64,000 nucleotides of DNA from Desulfobacter postgatei 2ac9 (GCF_000233695.2 NZ_CM001488.1:274049-338048), one strand, 5' to 3'; shown: positions 7,217-16,879, counted from the stretch's first letter. The notes: a model not told the origin generated them from the letters alone. Translations and numbers: made by a program.

Positions 7217-10111
7217 TTAAATCATAAAGGCAGCATCATAAATTTGCGCTACTTTGGCAGCCTGCTCACTGAACAGGTACTCATCAACTGTGGCGGACCG
7301 CTCCTGAAGCGTGAGGCGGTGCATGGCCCTTCGCATGGCTACATAGGCATTCTGGAGAATGCTGCTCTTCTCACCGGATATCAGGCCATCCACACTCAAT
7401 GCCTGAAGCAGGCGGATATTGTCCGTCCATTCCACAACATCTGGATAGTCACAGGCGTGGCGCAGCACAAGATATTGAACAAGGAATTCAATATCCACAA
7501 TCCCCCCCCGGCTCTGCTTTAGATTAAATACTCCGGGTTCGTACTTTAACCGCTGAGCCCGCATTTTTTCACGCATCTGTCCAACTTCTTTTTTCAATGT
7601 TGCATCATCTCGCTTACGGGTCAGAATTTTTTTGCGTATGGTATCAAACCGTTTGAACAATGCCGGATCACCGGCCACGGGGCGGGCCCGGATCAGGGCC
7701 TGGTGTTCAAATGTCCAGGCCTGGTTCTCCAGGTAATCCTCATAGGTTTGGATATGGGTGATAATGGTGCCTGAATCCCCGCCGGGCCGAAGCCGCATAT
7801 CCGCACCGTAAAGGGTACCGGCCGAGGTATGCATGGTCAGGGCATGGATAATGCGCTGGCCTAAATTGGAATAAAAACGGATAATGTCTACCGACCGTTC
7901 GGTTCCGCTGGTAATCCCTGGTTCAGCATCAAAAATAAAAACCATATCCAGATCGGATTTATATCCCATTTCAAGCCCGCCTACCTTACCATAGGCAATG
8001 GCAATAAATCCGCATTCTTCAACACCTTTGCCTTCCATGCCCTTGGGATACCCATATTTTTCAGTTACAATCTGCCAGGATGACGCCACCACCTGGTTAA
8101 GAATGGTTTCAGCAATCCAGGTCAGGTGATCACTGACCTTCATCAGCGGGAAATTACCTGACACATCTGCCGCAGCCACCCTGAGCGTATTGATCTGGCG
8201 AAAAATATTGAGTGCTTCGAGCAGGTATTCCGGATCATCCTGAGGGACCCGGGCCATCAGGCTTTCCATTTCCCGTTCAAGCATATCCCGTTTGGGCGGA
8301 GAATACAGAGTTTCCGGATAAATAAGCTCATCTAAAAGAACGGGGTGTTGACTTAAAAACGAAATAATCCATGGGCTTTTACGGGCAAGAACGATCAGGG
8401 TATCAAGGGCACCTTTATTTTCAATGAGTAAAGACAGATAACACGTACGACGTTCAATGGTTGTCACCAGATCAATGAGTTTGGCCATTACCTCTTCTGC
8501 ATCCGGGTGTTCACCCACTTTTTTAATCAGTCGGGGCAAAAGCTGGGACAGTTTATTGCGCCCGGTCTGGGAAAGCTGGCGGGTGTGGGGATGGGCTGCC
8601 AAAGCTTTAAGAAGCCGAACCACAGATCCTGTATCCTGGTAACCGGAAATAGAGAGATCTTCACCCTGAAACTGGGGATCTGTGATACTGTCCCATATCT
8701 GTTTCAATTCCTGGCTGCTATTGTCTTTGTCTTCGTCATCGGCTTGCACCAGAAGCCTGGAAAAATGTTTATGCACAACACCCTGAATCCTTGACAGTTC
8801 AGCATAAAAGGCATCTTCGTCAACATATCCCATGGACAGGGCAAGGATCTGTCTTTGAACCGGATCGTCTGGAATATCGTGGGTCTGCCGGTCCTGGTAG
8901 GCCTGGAGCCTGTTTTCCACAAGCCGCAAGAAATGATAGGCCTGTTTGAGTTGATCACACACTTTTTGATCTATCAGCTTTTTTTCCACCAGGGTGTCCA
9001 AGACCGGCAATATGGGTCTGACCTGAAGTGCCGGTTCCACACCGCCTCTGATGAGTTGAAAAAGCTGACCGAAAAATTCAATTTCCCTGATACCGCCGGA
9101 CCCGATTTTTATATTGTGTTTCAGTCTGGCATTTTTCACCTGGAATGTTATGCGTTGTTTCATATCCCTGAAAGAATCAAAAGAGCCGTAATCCAGATAT
9201 CTGCGAAAAATAAAGGGTTTCAGGGTTTGAATAATTGTGTAGCCCGCTGCAATATCCCCTGCCACCGGACTTGCCTTGATCATGGCATAACGTTCCCATT
9301 CCCGGCCCTGGGACTGGTAATAATGTTCAAAAGCTTCCGCATCCATAACCAGGGGCCCGTTCTCCCCGAAGGGACGCAGACGGGTATCCACCCGGTAAAA
9401 ATGGATCCCGTTATCCATTGAAAACAGCTTGATAAATTCCCGGCACAGCTTTGTAAAAAATTCATCATTGGATATGGATCTCTCCCCATCAGTCTGCCCT
9501 GAATTGGGATATACGAAAATAAGATCAATATCTGAAGAAAAATTCAACTCGCCGGCCCCGAGCTTACCCATACCCAGCACCACAATGTTCTGGGTATGGC
9601 CGTCCTTATCTCTCGGCGTTCCCCATTTTTGGGTCAGCCCGGGATACAGTTGTTCAAAACCGCAACTGATACAGGCACAGGCAAGATCGGACAGATCGGC
9701 CATGGTTTCGGACAATGGTGCCGCACCTGTAAGATCCCGCCAGGCAATGCGAATGATTTCGTATACTTTGAATTCAAGCATCCGGGCTTTAAGCCCTGCA
9801 TTGTCCTGGCTATCACAGATAAAAGCGGCAAGCTTGTTTTTAAAAGCACCCGGATCATAGGATGTATCAATATCACCACTTTTACCAAGCCGACCAAGTA
9901 TCAAGGGGTTTGCTGTAATATGTTGAGCCGTAAAGGGACTGAACAGCATCATCCGGGTAAAATCTTGGGGTTTGACAGGCAACTGGCTGATATCCTGTAT
10001 ATCCCCGGCGGAAAAATAATCTTGAATCCGCCGCTGCAAGTCCTGGTAAAGGGTTTGGGGAAGCGCAGGAAAGACACCGGATATTAACTGTTCTATAGCT
10101 TCTTGACTCAT
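7217..10111 (-). CDS. glnE: glutamine synthetase adenylyltransferase/deadenylyltransferase
   Basis: GlnE of 964 residues switches glutamine synthetase off by adenylylation and on by phosphorolytic removal of AMP, in response to PII and glutamine. Both nucleotidyltransferase domains are present with their GxxD-x-D active sites: MGKLGAGELNFSSDIDLIFV in the N-terminal (deadenylylase) half and YGKVGGLEMGYKSDLDMVF in the C-terminal (adenylylase) half, each followed by its helical GlnD/PII-uridylyltransferase-like domain (GIREIEF and GGIVDIEFLVQ). The length is normal for the family. It appears monocistronic; the next gene upstream is 58 bp away on the same strand, so co-transcription is possible. 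No glnA or glnB lies in the window. Confidence 0.97.
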   Translation of the reverse strand: MSQEAIEQLISGVFPALPQTLYQDLQRRIQDYFSAGDIQDISQLPVKPQDFTRMMLFSPFTAQHITANPLILGRLGKSGDIDTSYDPGAFKNKLAAFICDSQDNAGLKARMLEFKVYEIIRIAWRDLTGAAPLSETMADLSDLACACISCGFEQLYPGLTQKWGTPRDKDGHTQNIVVLGMGKLGAGELNFSSDIDLIFVYPNSGQTDGERSISNDEFFTKLCREFIKLFSMDNGIHFYRVDTRLRPFGENGPLVMDAEAFEHYYQSQGREWERYAMIKASPVAGDIAAGYTIIQTLKPFIFRRYLDYGSFDSFRDMKQRITFQVKNARLKHNIKIGSGGIREIEFFGQLFQLIRGGVEPALQVRPILPVLDTLVEKKLIDQKVCDQLKQAYHFLRLVENRLQAYQDRQTHDIPDDPVQRQILALSMGYVDEDAFYAELSRIQGVVHKHFSRLLVQADDEDKDNSSQELKQIWDSITDPQFQGEDLSISGYQDTGSVVRLLKALAAHPHTRQLSQTGRNKLSQLLPRLIKKVGEHPDAEEVMAKLIDLVTTIERRTCYLSLLIENKGALDTLIVLARKSPWIISFLSQHPVLLDELIYPETLYSPPKRDMLEREMESLMARVPQDDPEYLLEALNIFRQINTLRVAAADVSGNFPLMKVSDHLTWIAETILNQVVASSWQIVTEKYGYPKGMEGKGVEECGFIAIAYGKVGGLEMGYKSDLDMVFIFDAEPGITSGTERSVDIIRFYSNLGQRIIHALTMHTSAGTLYGADMRLRPGGDSGTIITHIQTYEDYLENQAWTFEHQALIRARPVAGDPALFKRFDTIRKKILTRKRDDATLKKEVGQMREKMRAQRLKYEPGVFNLKQSRGGIVDIEFLVQYLVLRHACDYPDVVEWTDNIRLLQALSVDGLISGEKSSILQNAYVAMRRAMHRLTLQERSATVDEYLFSEQAAKVAQIYDAAFMI

Positions 10112-10169
10112 GGAATGGCTTTCATTTTATAATTCATGGACAAAAACCTCTTTACCGATAGTTTTGGCA

Positions 10170-11606
10170 TTATTCGCTTAGAGGAACCCATTTTTCCAGG
10201 GGCACGGGGATATTGCATATGAGAGAGGTTTCCAGTTTCCATTTGGTTTTTAGTACTTTACCCCCCATCATGACCGAGACCAGGGTATCGGATGAGACTA
10301 CGATTACAATAACATTTTCGTGTTCTGCCGTGAACCGCAAAGCGGAGTTGAACCTGGCTCCCCTGGCCCTGTTTTCACCGGGCACATTCCTGCCCTGCAA
10401 AAGACAGGCAAATCGATGCAGCTTTACATCAGCCCCGATGTGCAGTGCCCCGTCCACCTTGGACAGGGATTTGGCCAGATCATAATTATCCTGATTTTTC
10501 AGGTCCAGGGGGTGCAGCAGCGAATGGCCCATGATAAAAACCGGGGGATCATTGAGGTCAATCACAATACTGCATCCATATCGGTGGCCGGCAGCATTGT
10601 GAACAATCCCGGTCACTACTTTAAATAAAGCGGTGACTTTTTCAGCATCCATATCAGTGTCCATCAATGCCTCTTCCACCTGAACCAGCTTTTCCTTATG
10701 CGTGGTCGATTTAAAGCGCCCGTCGGAGAAAGAGCACACCAAATCATCATTGATTGCCAGAAAACCGTATCCGCCTCTAAAATCAACTGAGATGAAAAAA
10801 TCCGGATGATCTTCCCTGGTGATGCCGATAATTGTATTTTCAGTGGCAACCAGTTTCAAATCTGAATTTTCAACCGAGACAAGCAGCTTTCTGATATGCT
10901 TGACATTATCCAAACACGGTTGCTCCGCTTCGGGAAGCTCTAAAATAAAATTCATTTTAGGGATGGATGCTTTTTCCACAAAAATCAGCTTACCTCTTGG
11001 CCATTCTCTTTCTTCCGGCGTTCTTGAAATTTTAAGCACTGCCTCTAAAATCGGGTAAGCCCGCATTCTGGTATCCCAGCCGATCCGGATATTCATTTCA
11101 TCCACAATAAAATCTCTGACCGCATGGGTGGCGTATTCCTTGAGAAAAGAGCCGGAAATGCCTGTGTACAACTCTTCTTCATTGGCCAAGTCATGAGAAA
11201 ATCTGTAAACGGCATGTTCCAGCCACCGCTCGGTTGGACCTATGTTACACATGTCCGGATGGTGGTCGGTAAACCACATCTGATACACGATAGAGCTTGA
11301 TCTGCCGCCATAGGATATCAATCCGGCCAACCCAAGATTTTTTTCGGGAATCAAATTGCTGAATTTTTTTTTGTCATATTTGATGGAACATTTGGTTCGC
11401 CAATCATCTGAATCAATATACAATTCTTTGAATTTGGGTTCGTGCCCGGCCAAAAGGTTCTGGGGATCAAAGATATACATAGGATCATCGGGTCTGATGG
11501 CATAAATAACTGCCGCCCTGCTCGGCCCGGAAAAAAGCGTCAGTCCCTCTCTCAATCCCTCCAGGGTTTCCGTAATGCATCTGCGAATAAATCCATGGTT
11601 TGGCAA
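10170..11606 (-). CDS. DAC (DisA_N-like) domain protein, candidate diadenylate cyclase
   Basis: The 478-residue protein ends in a DAC domain (about 325-455), the fold that makes c-di-AMP from two ATP. The catalytic DGA motif is intact (VDGALHIGADVKLHRFACLL, DGA at 385-387), and the IVIVVSSDTLVSVMMGGK strand pair matches the end of the domain. The second signature, normally GxRHRAA, reads GARFNSALR (416-424), so the RHR motif is altered to RFN. Residues 1-320 are a soluble, unrecognised N-terminal region unlike the DisA DNA-binding tail or the CdaA membrane anchor. This resembles the varied DAC proteins of deltaproteobacteria and archaea. Activity may persist or be changed. Confidence 0.75.
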   Translation of the reverse strand: MPNHGFIRRCITETLEGLREGLTLFSGPSRAAVIYAIRPDDPMYIFDPQNLLAGHEPKFKELYIDSDDWRTKCSIKYDKKKFSNLIPEKNLGLAGLISYGGRSSSIVYQMWFTDHHPDMCNIGPTERWLEHAVYRFSHDLANEEELYTGISGSFLKEYATHAVRDFIVDEMNIRIGWDTRMRAYPILEAVLKISRTPEEREWPRGKLIFVEKASIPKMNFILELPEAEQPCLDNVKHIRKLLVSVENSDLKLVATENTIIGITREDHPDFFISVDFRGGYGFLAINDDLVCSFSDGRFKSTTHKEKLVQVEEALMDTDMDAEKVTALFKVVTGIVHNAAGHRYGCSIVIDLNDPPVFIMGHSLLHPLDLKNQDNYDLAKSLSKVDGALHIGADVKLHRFACLLQGRNVPGENRARGARFNSALRFTAEHENVIVIVVSSDTLVSVMMGGKVLKTKWKLETSLICNIPVPLEKWVPLSE

Positions 11607-11708
11607 TCAGGAAACCTCCCTTTCAAAGCTGTATTTATATTAATAGGTTGTTTACTAAAGAATATGATGTTTCTCAATATTTTCCCCCCGATTGCATAAA
11701 ATTTTTAT

Positions 11709-13334
11709 TTACAAAAGAAAATTCGTGGATAAAAAGCGGGATTTGCGCTCACGGGTAATGGTCGACATGATCTCCTTGTTGAGGTCGTTGAGTTTACCAG
11801 CCACCAGGGTACGGATGGAAAAAACCCGCAGGGCGTCGGACATGGACAGGGTGCCTTCGGCGGAATTCTTGCGCCCGGTAAAGGGGAAGGTATCGGGCCC
11901 TCGCTGGCACTGGCTATTGATGTTGACCCGGCAGACCTGGTTCACCAGGGGGTCGATGAGTTCGGCAATGGAGTCTGGATCGGTACCGAAGATGCTGATC
12001 TGCTGGCCGTAATCGGAATCGGTCACATATCCTAAAGGTTCTTCAATGGATTTATAGGGGACAACGGGAATCACCGGTCCGAACTGCTCTTCTTTAAAAA
12101 CGCGCATCTGCGGTGTCACCGGATAGAGTACGGCCGGAAAAATGAAGGTCTGGTTGATTAGGCCGCCGCTTTCATTGCGAATGACCGCGCCCGCCTGCTG
12201 CGCATCATTGATGAGTTCCTGCAGATAACCGGTCTTGTTCTCCTCGGGCAGGGGGGTGATCCCCACCCCGCTCTGCCAGGGCAGTCCCGGTTCAAGTTTT
12301 TCCACCTCCCGGCAGAGCATATCCAGGAACTTTTCAACAATGGATTCATGCACGAACAGTAGCTTCAGGGCGGTACAGCGCTGGCCGTTGAAAGACAGTG
12401 CGCCCAGGAGACACTCCCTGACCGCCACGTCGAGTTTCGCATCCGGCAAAACAATGGCCGGATTTTTGGCCTCCAGCCCCAGCACACAGCGCAGGCGGTG
12501 GGGCCGGGGATGCTGCTTCTTGAGGCTGTCGCCGACCCGGCTGGTGCCGATAAAGGCCAACACATCAATGCGGCCCGATTCCATGAGCGGAGTTACAACC
12601 CTGGCCCCACGGCCGTATACGGTATTGACAACCCCCGGCGGAAAGGCGCCCTGGAAGGCCTCAAGCAGGGGCCGGTGCAGCAGGACGCCGAGCTTGGGCG
12701 GTTTGAAGATGACGGTATTGCCCATGATCAGGGCCGGGATCAGGGTGGTAAAGGTTTCGTTCAAAGGATAGTTGAAAGGTCCCATGCACAGAACCACCCC
12801 CAGAGGCGCACGACGGATCTGGGCTGCCACCCCCTGGGTGATGTCAAAGCGCGACCCGGCCCGGTCCAGATCCTTTAACGCTTCGATGGTGCCCAGGATA
12901 TAATCCAGGGTGCGATCAAACTCGTTACAGGCATCCTGAAGGTTTTTGCCGATCTCCCACATGATAAGGCGAACGACCTCCCCGCGCTTTTCCTTCATGC
13001 GGTAGGCGAACTTTTCCATATGGCGAATGCGGTCCTCCACAGCCAGGGTCGGCCAGTGACCGCGACCGCTGTCATAGGCCCGGCCGGCCGCATCCAAAGC
13101 CTCCATCGCCTCCTTTTCCGTAAGCAGCGGATAGCTGCCGATACGCTTCTTTTCAACGCCGCTGTCCCCGGCCAGGCACACGGGCGAAAACACATCCTGC
13201 ACAGGACCGTCCCAGTGATGAATTTGCCCGTCAACCAGGAATTCCTTCTGTTCCACAGGCTCCGGAATCCGAAATTCTTCAGGGATATTTGATTCTGATG
13301 GAAACAGGCTCACAATCTTTTGTTGATTATTCAT
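11709..13334 (-). CDS. gapN: NADP-dependent glyceraldehyde-3-phosphate dehydrogenase (GapN type)
   Basis: The 541-residue aldehyde dehydrogenase would oxidise glyceraldehyde 3-phosphate irreversibly to 3-phosphoglycerate with NADP, bypassing phosphoglycerate kinase. The ALDH residues are intact: Asn188 in GPFNYPLN, Glu288 in LGLEAKNP and the nucleophile Cys320 in [11 protein letters not shown], which is the GapN-style motif. The N- and C-termini are longer than those of usual ALDHs, as in plant and bacterial GapN. Base composition is visibly GC-richer than in the neighbouring primase-helicase gene, which ends 6 bp upstream on the same strand. A broken second gapN lies at 16454-16723. The exact substrate is inferred from family resemblance. 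Confidence 0.85.
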   Translation of the reverse strand: MNNQQKIVSLFPSESNIPEEFRIPEPVEQKEFLVDGQIHHWDGPVQDVFSPVCLAGDSGVEKKRIGSYPLLTEKEAMEALDAAGRAYDSGRGHWPTLAVEDRIRHMEKFAYRMKEKRGEVVRLIMWEIGKNLQDACNEFDRTLDYILGTIEALKDLDRAGSRFDITQGVAAQIRRAPLGVVLCMGPFNYPLNETFTTLIPALIMGNTVIFKPPKLGVLLHRPLLEAFQGAFPPGVVNTVYGRGARVVTPLMESGRIDVLAFIGTSRVGDSLKKQHPRPHRLRCVLGLEAKNPAIVLPDAKLDVAVRECLLGALSFNGQRCTALKLLFVHESIVEKFLDMLCREVEKLEPGLPWQSGVGITPLPEENKTGYLQELINDAQQAGAVIRNESGGLINQTFIFPAVLYPVTPQMRVFKEEQFGPVIPVVPYKSIEEPLGYVTDSDYGQQISIFGTDPDSIAELIDPLVNQVCRVNINSQCQRGPDTFPFTGRKNSAEGTLSMSDALRVFSIRTLVAGKLNDLNKEIMSTITRERKSRFLSTNFLL

Positions 13335-13340
13335 AAGACC

Positions 13341-16310
13341 TCACTTTATTGCATTTTGTTTGTTGAAAAAATCTCTCATACCAATGCTGTCAGTTAATTC
13401 ACATGCAATACTGCTGCTTTCAAGACGCATGATGCTTTCTTCAGAGTAGCCAAAGCTTAAAAGGTTAATGCTCCCGTACCAGGTGATTTTGTTGTCAATG
13501 ATTGCAAATTTCTGGTGGATGTTGGATTTGTAAACCATTTGAACACCGCCGGTTTCTATGGTTGAAAAAAGATCGCTCAACATGGTTTTTCTATTTTCGT
13601 CATAATCATTGGCAGGCCTGGTTATGACTGTTATTTTAACCTGTTTTTTCAACAGGTCATTAAAGTGATCCATCATTTGGAACATTCTTTGTTTTGTGAC
13701 AAAGGGGCTGATGATCAGTACATACTTTGAGGCAACTGCAATATCTCTTAAATACACTGGAAAAAAATCGTCTTTATTAAAAATAAGGTTGGTCGGTGAA
13801 TCGGGAAACCTTGACGCTTTGGTTTTATAACCGATTGAAGCATACCCTTTCAGCCGCTTTCCGTACATTTTTTCAAGCATTTTTACATGAAGATCGATGT
13901 AATCGTAAACTCGAACTTCTTCTTTCCCTTTAAAATAGCGGTGCAGTCTGCCCGCATATTGATGCAATGTCCCTTTCCAGGCAATGGGCATGGCTAAGAA
14001 TAATGTATCCAGCCGCGCTTCATCAAAACCTTCACCAATATAGCTGCCGGTAGCAACCAGTACAAAGGGTTCTGTATCCTTAATTTCATTTATTTCACCT
14101 ATGACCCGGGCTGTTTTTTTATCCCCCATACCGCCCGTCAGGCTTATGACATTGGATAGTCTGTCTTTCAGATTTTCCACAAGCTTGGCCACATGACTCA
14201 CCCGCCCTGTCAAAATAAGTGACTTTCTGCCTTTTTCATAGCATTCCACGACATCGTCTATAATGAGTTGATTTCTGATTTCATCTGATACTAAATCCTT
14301 TGTTATTTCCTGAAGGGACAACCGTCCTTCGTCCTCGCCAGGTGGTATTCTAAAAGATGTGAATCTCGGAATTAAATAATGATCAAAGGGCCGCTTTTCT
14401 GCCTGCTTTTTTGCATCCACGGAAAAACGTACAGGCCCGCAATAAAAGAAAATAATCGGGTGGTGACCATCCGATCTGGCAGGGGTTGCCGTCAGACCGT
14501 AAATATATTTTGCTGTGGCCTGCTTCAATATTTGTTCAAAAGTAACTGCAGGAACATGATGGCACTCATCCACGAGGATCATTCCATAATTTTTTACGAC
14601 TTCTTTGACATCTCCTTTGGTATTCAATGATTGCATGACTGCTATATCGACGATGCCACTGAGTCTGTCTTTGCCTGCTGCCATGTGGCCGATGATATCC
14701 TGTTCTTTTTTACGCCCTCTTTTTTCAGGCGCTTCAGGCAGGGATTCATTGATGATAAGAAATTGTTCCAGCCGTTCCCGCCACTGGGAAAGCAGTTGCT
14801 GCCGGTGAACCAACACCAGGGTATTCACTTTTTTCATACCGATCAATTTTGCACCGATAACAGTCTTCCCGAATGCCGTGGCAGCCGATAAAACACCATT
14901 ATCATGTACCGACAATGCATCAACTGCAAGTTGCTGTTCTTCCCGTAGTTCACCATTGAATTCAACATTGATCACTTTTCCAGGATTGGATTTATCTTCG
15001 TGTATCAGTGTAACATTCTTTTCCCTGAGCAAAGATTTGACATCGCATTCGCAGCCGCAAGGCAATGCTATATGATCTTTATAATCATCTGAGCAGGAGA
15101 CGACCCGTGGTTTGCCGAAGGTTGACTTCCTCATGGCCTGGGCCTTATAAAATAGAGGATTTTTAAAGGCTGCATACCTTTTAAGGATATTTAATGCTTT
15201 CTGGCTTAATCCTCTTTTTTCAATGTACAGCATGCCGGATTTAACAATTTTAACCGTTTTGGGGAAATCATTGGATTTCAGGCCAATGGATTGCTGTTTT
15301 TGCCACGGTTTGGATTCTGATGTTTCTTCTTTCAGCACCCCCAGATCGTTTCCACGGGTCAGCTTGTTGATATACGATGTCAGATCTTTTTCGTTCAGCT
15401 TTTGAATGCCGGATAAAAACTGCCATTGGTCCGGGTATGGATTGAAATCTTCACTGATAAAAACCGCATTGCCGTTACCCCGGGCTTTTTTCTGGAGCGG
15501 CAGAGCGATCAGGTTGCCAAAACCGCCATCCGGCATGGTATCTTGATTGGGAAACAGCCTGTCATAGGATTTGAACGAAATTTGATGGCGTTCACCCATG
15601 GCGTATGTCAAGAGTGATGTCCCGAATTTTCGGGCAAAGGCTGCAGGAATTTTTTGTTCGAAGAAAAACCAGGCATGGCAGCCATTGCCGGATTGAGACC
15701 GCTCTATTGCAACCGGTATGTCAAATTTTGAACAAATGTTCCGGATAACCGCAATGTCTTGTATCCATCCTTCTTTGTCAAAATCAATAGCTATAAAATG
15801 GCAGGTTTCATCAAGATTCATGGGATACACCCCGATGACGAATTCCCCTCTGAGATGCTTTTCAACAACGGATTCGTTTAGCGTCCCATACGATTGATTG
15901 CCACATGCTGAACATTTTATTTTGCGTTTATTGCAGATCCCGGGGACCCATTCATTCAGGCAGACCGGGCTGTATCCTGTAGCGCCTTTTTTACTTTGCC
16001 ATTTTTTTGCATACACATCGCTCCTGCCTCGAAACAAGGACATGAAAAGATCAATCTTTTCATTATTTTGAGAATATCGGGTAACTAAACCGCCATATGT
16101 TCCTCCAGGCACTGCTGCATCGGATTTTGGATTTGATGCAGGTTTCTCAAAGTGGTTGAATGCAGTTACTCCGGATTGGACAGGTTTATGATGAGAAATA
16201 ATATTTTCAGATTTGGAAACAAATTCCCGGATTTTTGCTTTCAGAGCTTTGTTCTCTTCAAGCAGGGCATTATATTTTCTTTTTAATTCATCGTAATCGT
16301 TAATAGTCAT
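13341..16310 (-). CDS. primase-SF2 helicase-PLD fusion, TOTE conflict-system-like
   Basis: The 989-residue protein joins four parts. Residues 4-33 are a coiled coil. An archaeo-eukaryotic-primase-like domain follows (about 80-320) with Cys117/126/133/136, the acidic IDFD pair (Asp176, Asp178) and SQSGNGCHAW (Ser207, His212). An SF2 helicase (about 450-810) has AFGKT (481-483), DECHH (581-585), LTATPARSDG and YAGRLHR. A phospholipase-D-like domain ends the chain with IHQKFAIID (His932, Lys934, Asp939) and YGSIN. This order matches proteins annotated as TOTE conflict-system primases, thought to act in defence or mobile-element biology. The start overlaps the stop of an upstream truncated frame (ATGA). 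It is AT-richer than its neighbours and probably acquired. Confidence 0.85.
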   Translation of the reverse strand: MTINDYDELKRKYNALLEENKALKAKIREFVSKSENIISHHKPVQSGVTAFNHFEKPASNPKSDAAVPGGTYGGLVTRYSQNNEKIDLFMSLFRGRSDVYAKKWQSKKGATGYSPVCLNEWVPGICNKRKIKCSACGNQSYGTLNESVVEKHLRGEFVIGVYPMNLDETCHFIAIDFDKEGWIQDIAVIRNICSKFDIPVAIERSQSGNGCHAWFFFEQKIPAAFARKFGTSLLTYAMGERHQISFKSYDRLFPNQDTMPDGGFGNLIALPLQKKARGNGNAVFISEDFNPYPDQWQFLSGIQKLNEKDLTSYINKLTRGNDLGVLKEETSESKPWQKQQSIGLKSNDFPKTVKIVKSGMLYIEKRGLSQKALNILKRYAAFKNPLFYKAQAMRKSTFGKPRVVSCSDDYKDHIALPCGCECDVKSLLREKNVTLIHEDKSNPGKVINVEFNGELREEQQLAVDALSVHDNGVLSAATAFGKTVIGAKLIGMKKVNTLVLVHRQQLLSQWRERLEQFLIINESLPEAPEKRGRKKEQDIIGHMAAGKDRLSGIVDIAVMQSLNTKGDVKEVVKNYGMILVDECHHVPAVTFEQILKQATAKYIYGLTATPARSDGHHPIIFFYCGPVRFSVDAKKQAEKRPFDHYLIPRFTSFRIPPGEDEGRLSLQEITKDLVSDEIRNQLIIDDVVECYEKGRKSLILTGRVSHVAKLVENLKDRLSNVISLTGGMGDKKTARVIGEINEIKDTEPFVLVATGSYIGEGFDEARLDTLFLAMPIAWKGTLHQYAGRLHRYFKGKEEVRVYDYIDLHVKMLEKMYGKRLKGYASIGYKTKASRFPDSPTNLIFNKDDFFPVYLRDIAVASKYVLIISPFVTKQRMFQMMDHFNDLLKKQVKITVITRPANDYDENRKTMLSDLFSTIETGGVQMVYKSNIHQKFAIIDNKITWYGSINLLSFGYSEESIMRLESSSIACELTDSIGMRDFFNKQNAIK

Positions 16311-16462
16311 ATGGCATCTGATTCATCGTATTCTTCATAAAACCGGATCGCTTCCTTCGTATTCAGGGGTGTTTGAGTTGTAATAATGCGGTCCAAAATC
16401 GGTTTAGAAAGATCGGTTATCTTTGCCGAAGGCACAGGCTTGCCAAGATCAAACAATTTGTA
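16307..16462 (-). pseudogene. C-terminal remnant of an unknown gene coupled to the primase-helicase gene
   Basis: A 51-residue open tail (beginning [17 protein letters not shown] and ending FYEEYDESDAI) ends in a TGA that overlaps the primase-helicase ATG as ATGA. That coupling suggests the two were once consecutive genes of an operon. No start codon or RBS is present; upstream the sequence abruptly becomes gapN-like at about 16465. The family is not recognised. It is the likely lost partner of the primase-helicase protein, or part of its former host operon. Confidence 0.5.
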
Positions 16463-16723
16463 TCGATCTGCTGGCCGTATTCCGAATCCGTCACATACCC
16501 TAAGGGTTCTTCAATGGATTTATAGCGGGAATCACAGGGACGTACAGCGCTGACCGTTGAATGAGAGGGCTCCCAGAAGGCACTCCTTAACCGCCACATC
16601 AAGTTTTGCATCCGACAGAATAGCGGAAAGGCGCTCTGGAAGGCCTCAAGCAGGGGCCGGTGCAGCAGGACGCCGAGCTTGGGCGGTTTGAAGATGACGG
16701 TATTTCCCATGATCAGGGCCTTT
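16454..16723 (-). pseudogene. gapN: decayed second gapN, three joined blocks
   Basis: Three blocks match parts of the intact gapN in the same order: about 16465-16530 (gapN 12000-12055), 16535-16620 (gapN 12370-12465) and 16621-16723 (gapN 12637-12738). Large internal stretches between them are missing and the frame is broken. The last block is almost identical to the intact gene, with only a few differences over about 100 bp, whereas the other two are clearly more diverged. The piece is therefore a mosaic, best explained by deletion plus gene conversion or recombination between two gapN copies flanking the primase-helicase gene. Confidence 0.85.
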
Positions 16724-16879
16724 AAATAACTGGAGTTCAGGCCATAAAAACCGGCTATATTTATTTTGTATAAACCCCGGGACTTGAAAAATAAAGCTTT
16801 TTCATGATATTTAAACAGGTTCTAAATAGATTGTGGAACGCTTTTACCATAAAAATTTAAGGGACAGGTATTAATCCAT
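16724..16879. other. leader region of the carAB-purF operon
   Basis: This is a 156-bp AT-rich stretch between the gapN remnant and carA. GGGACAGG at 16861-16868 lies about 12 bp before the carA ATG and may be its ribosome-binding site. I see no convincing promoter hexamers or riboswitch fold. Confidence 0.4.
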
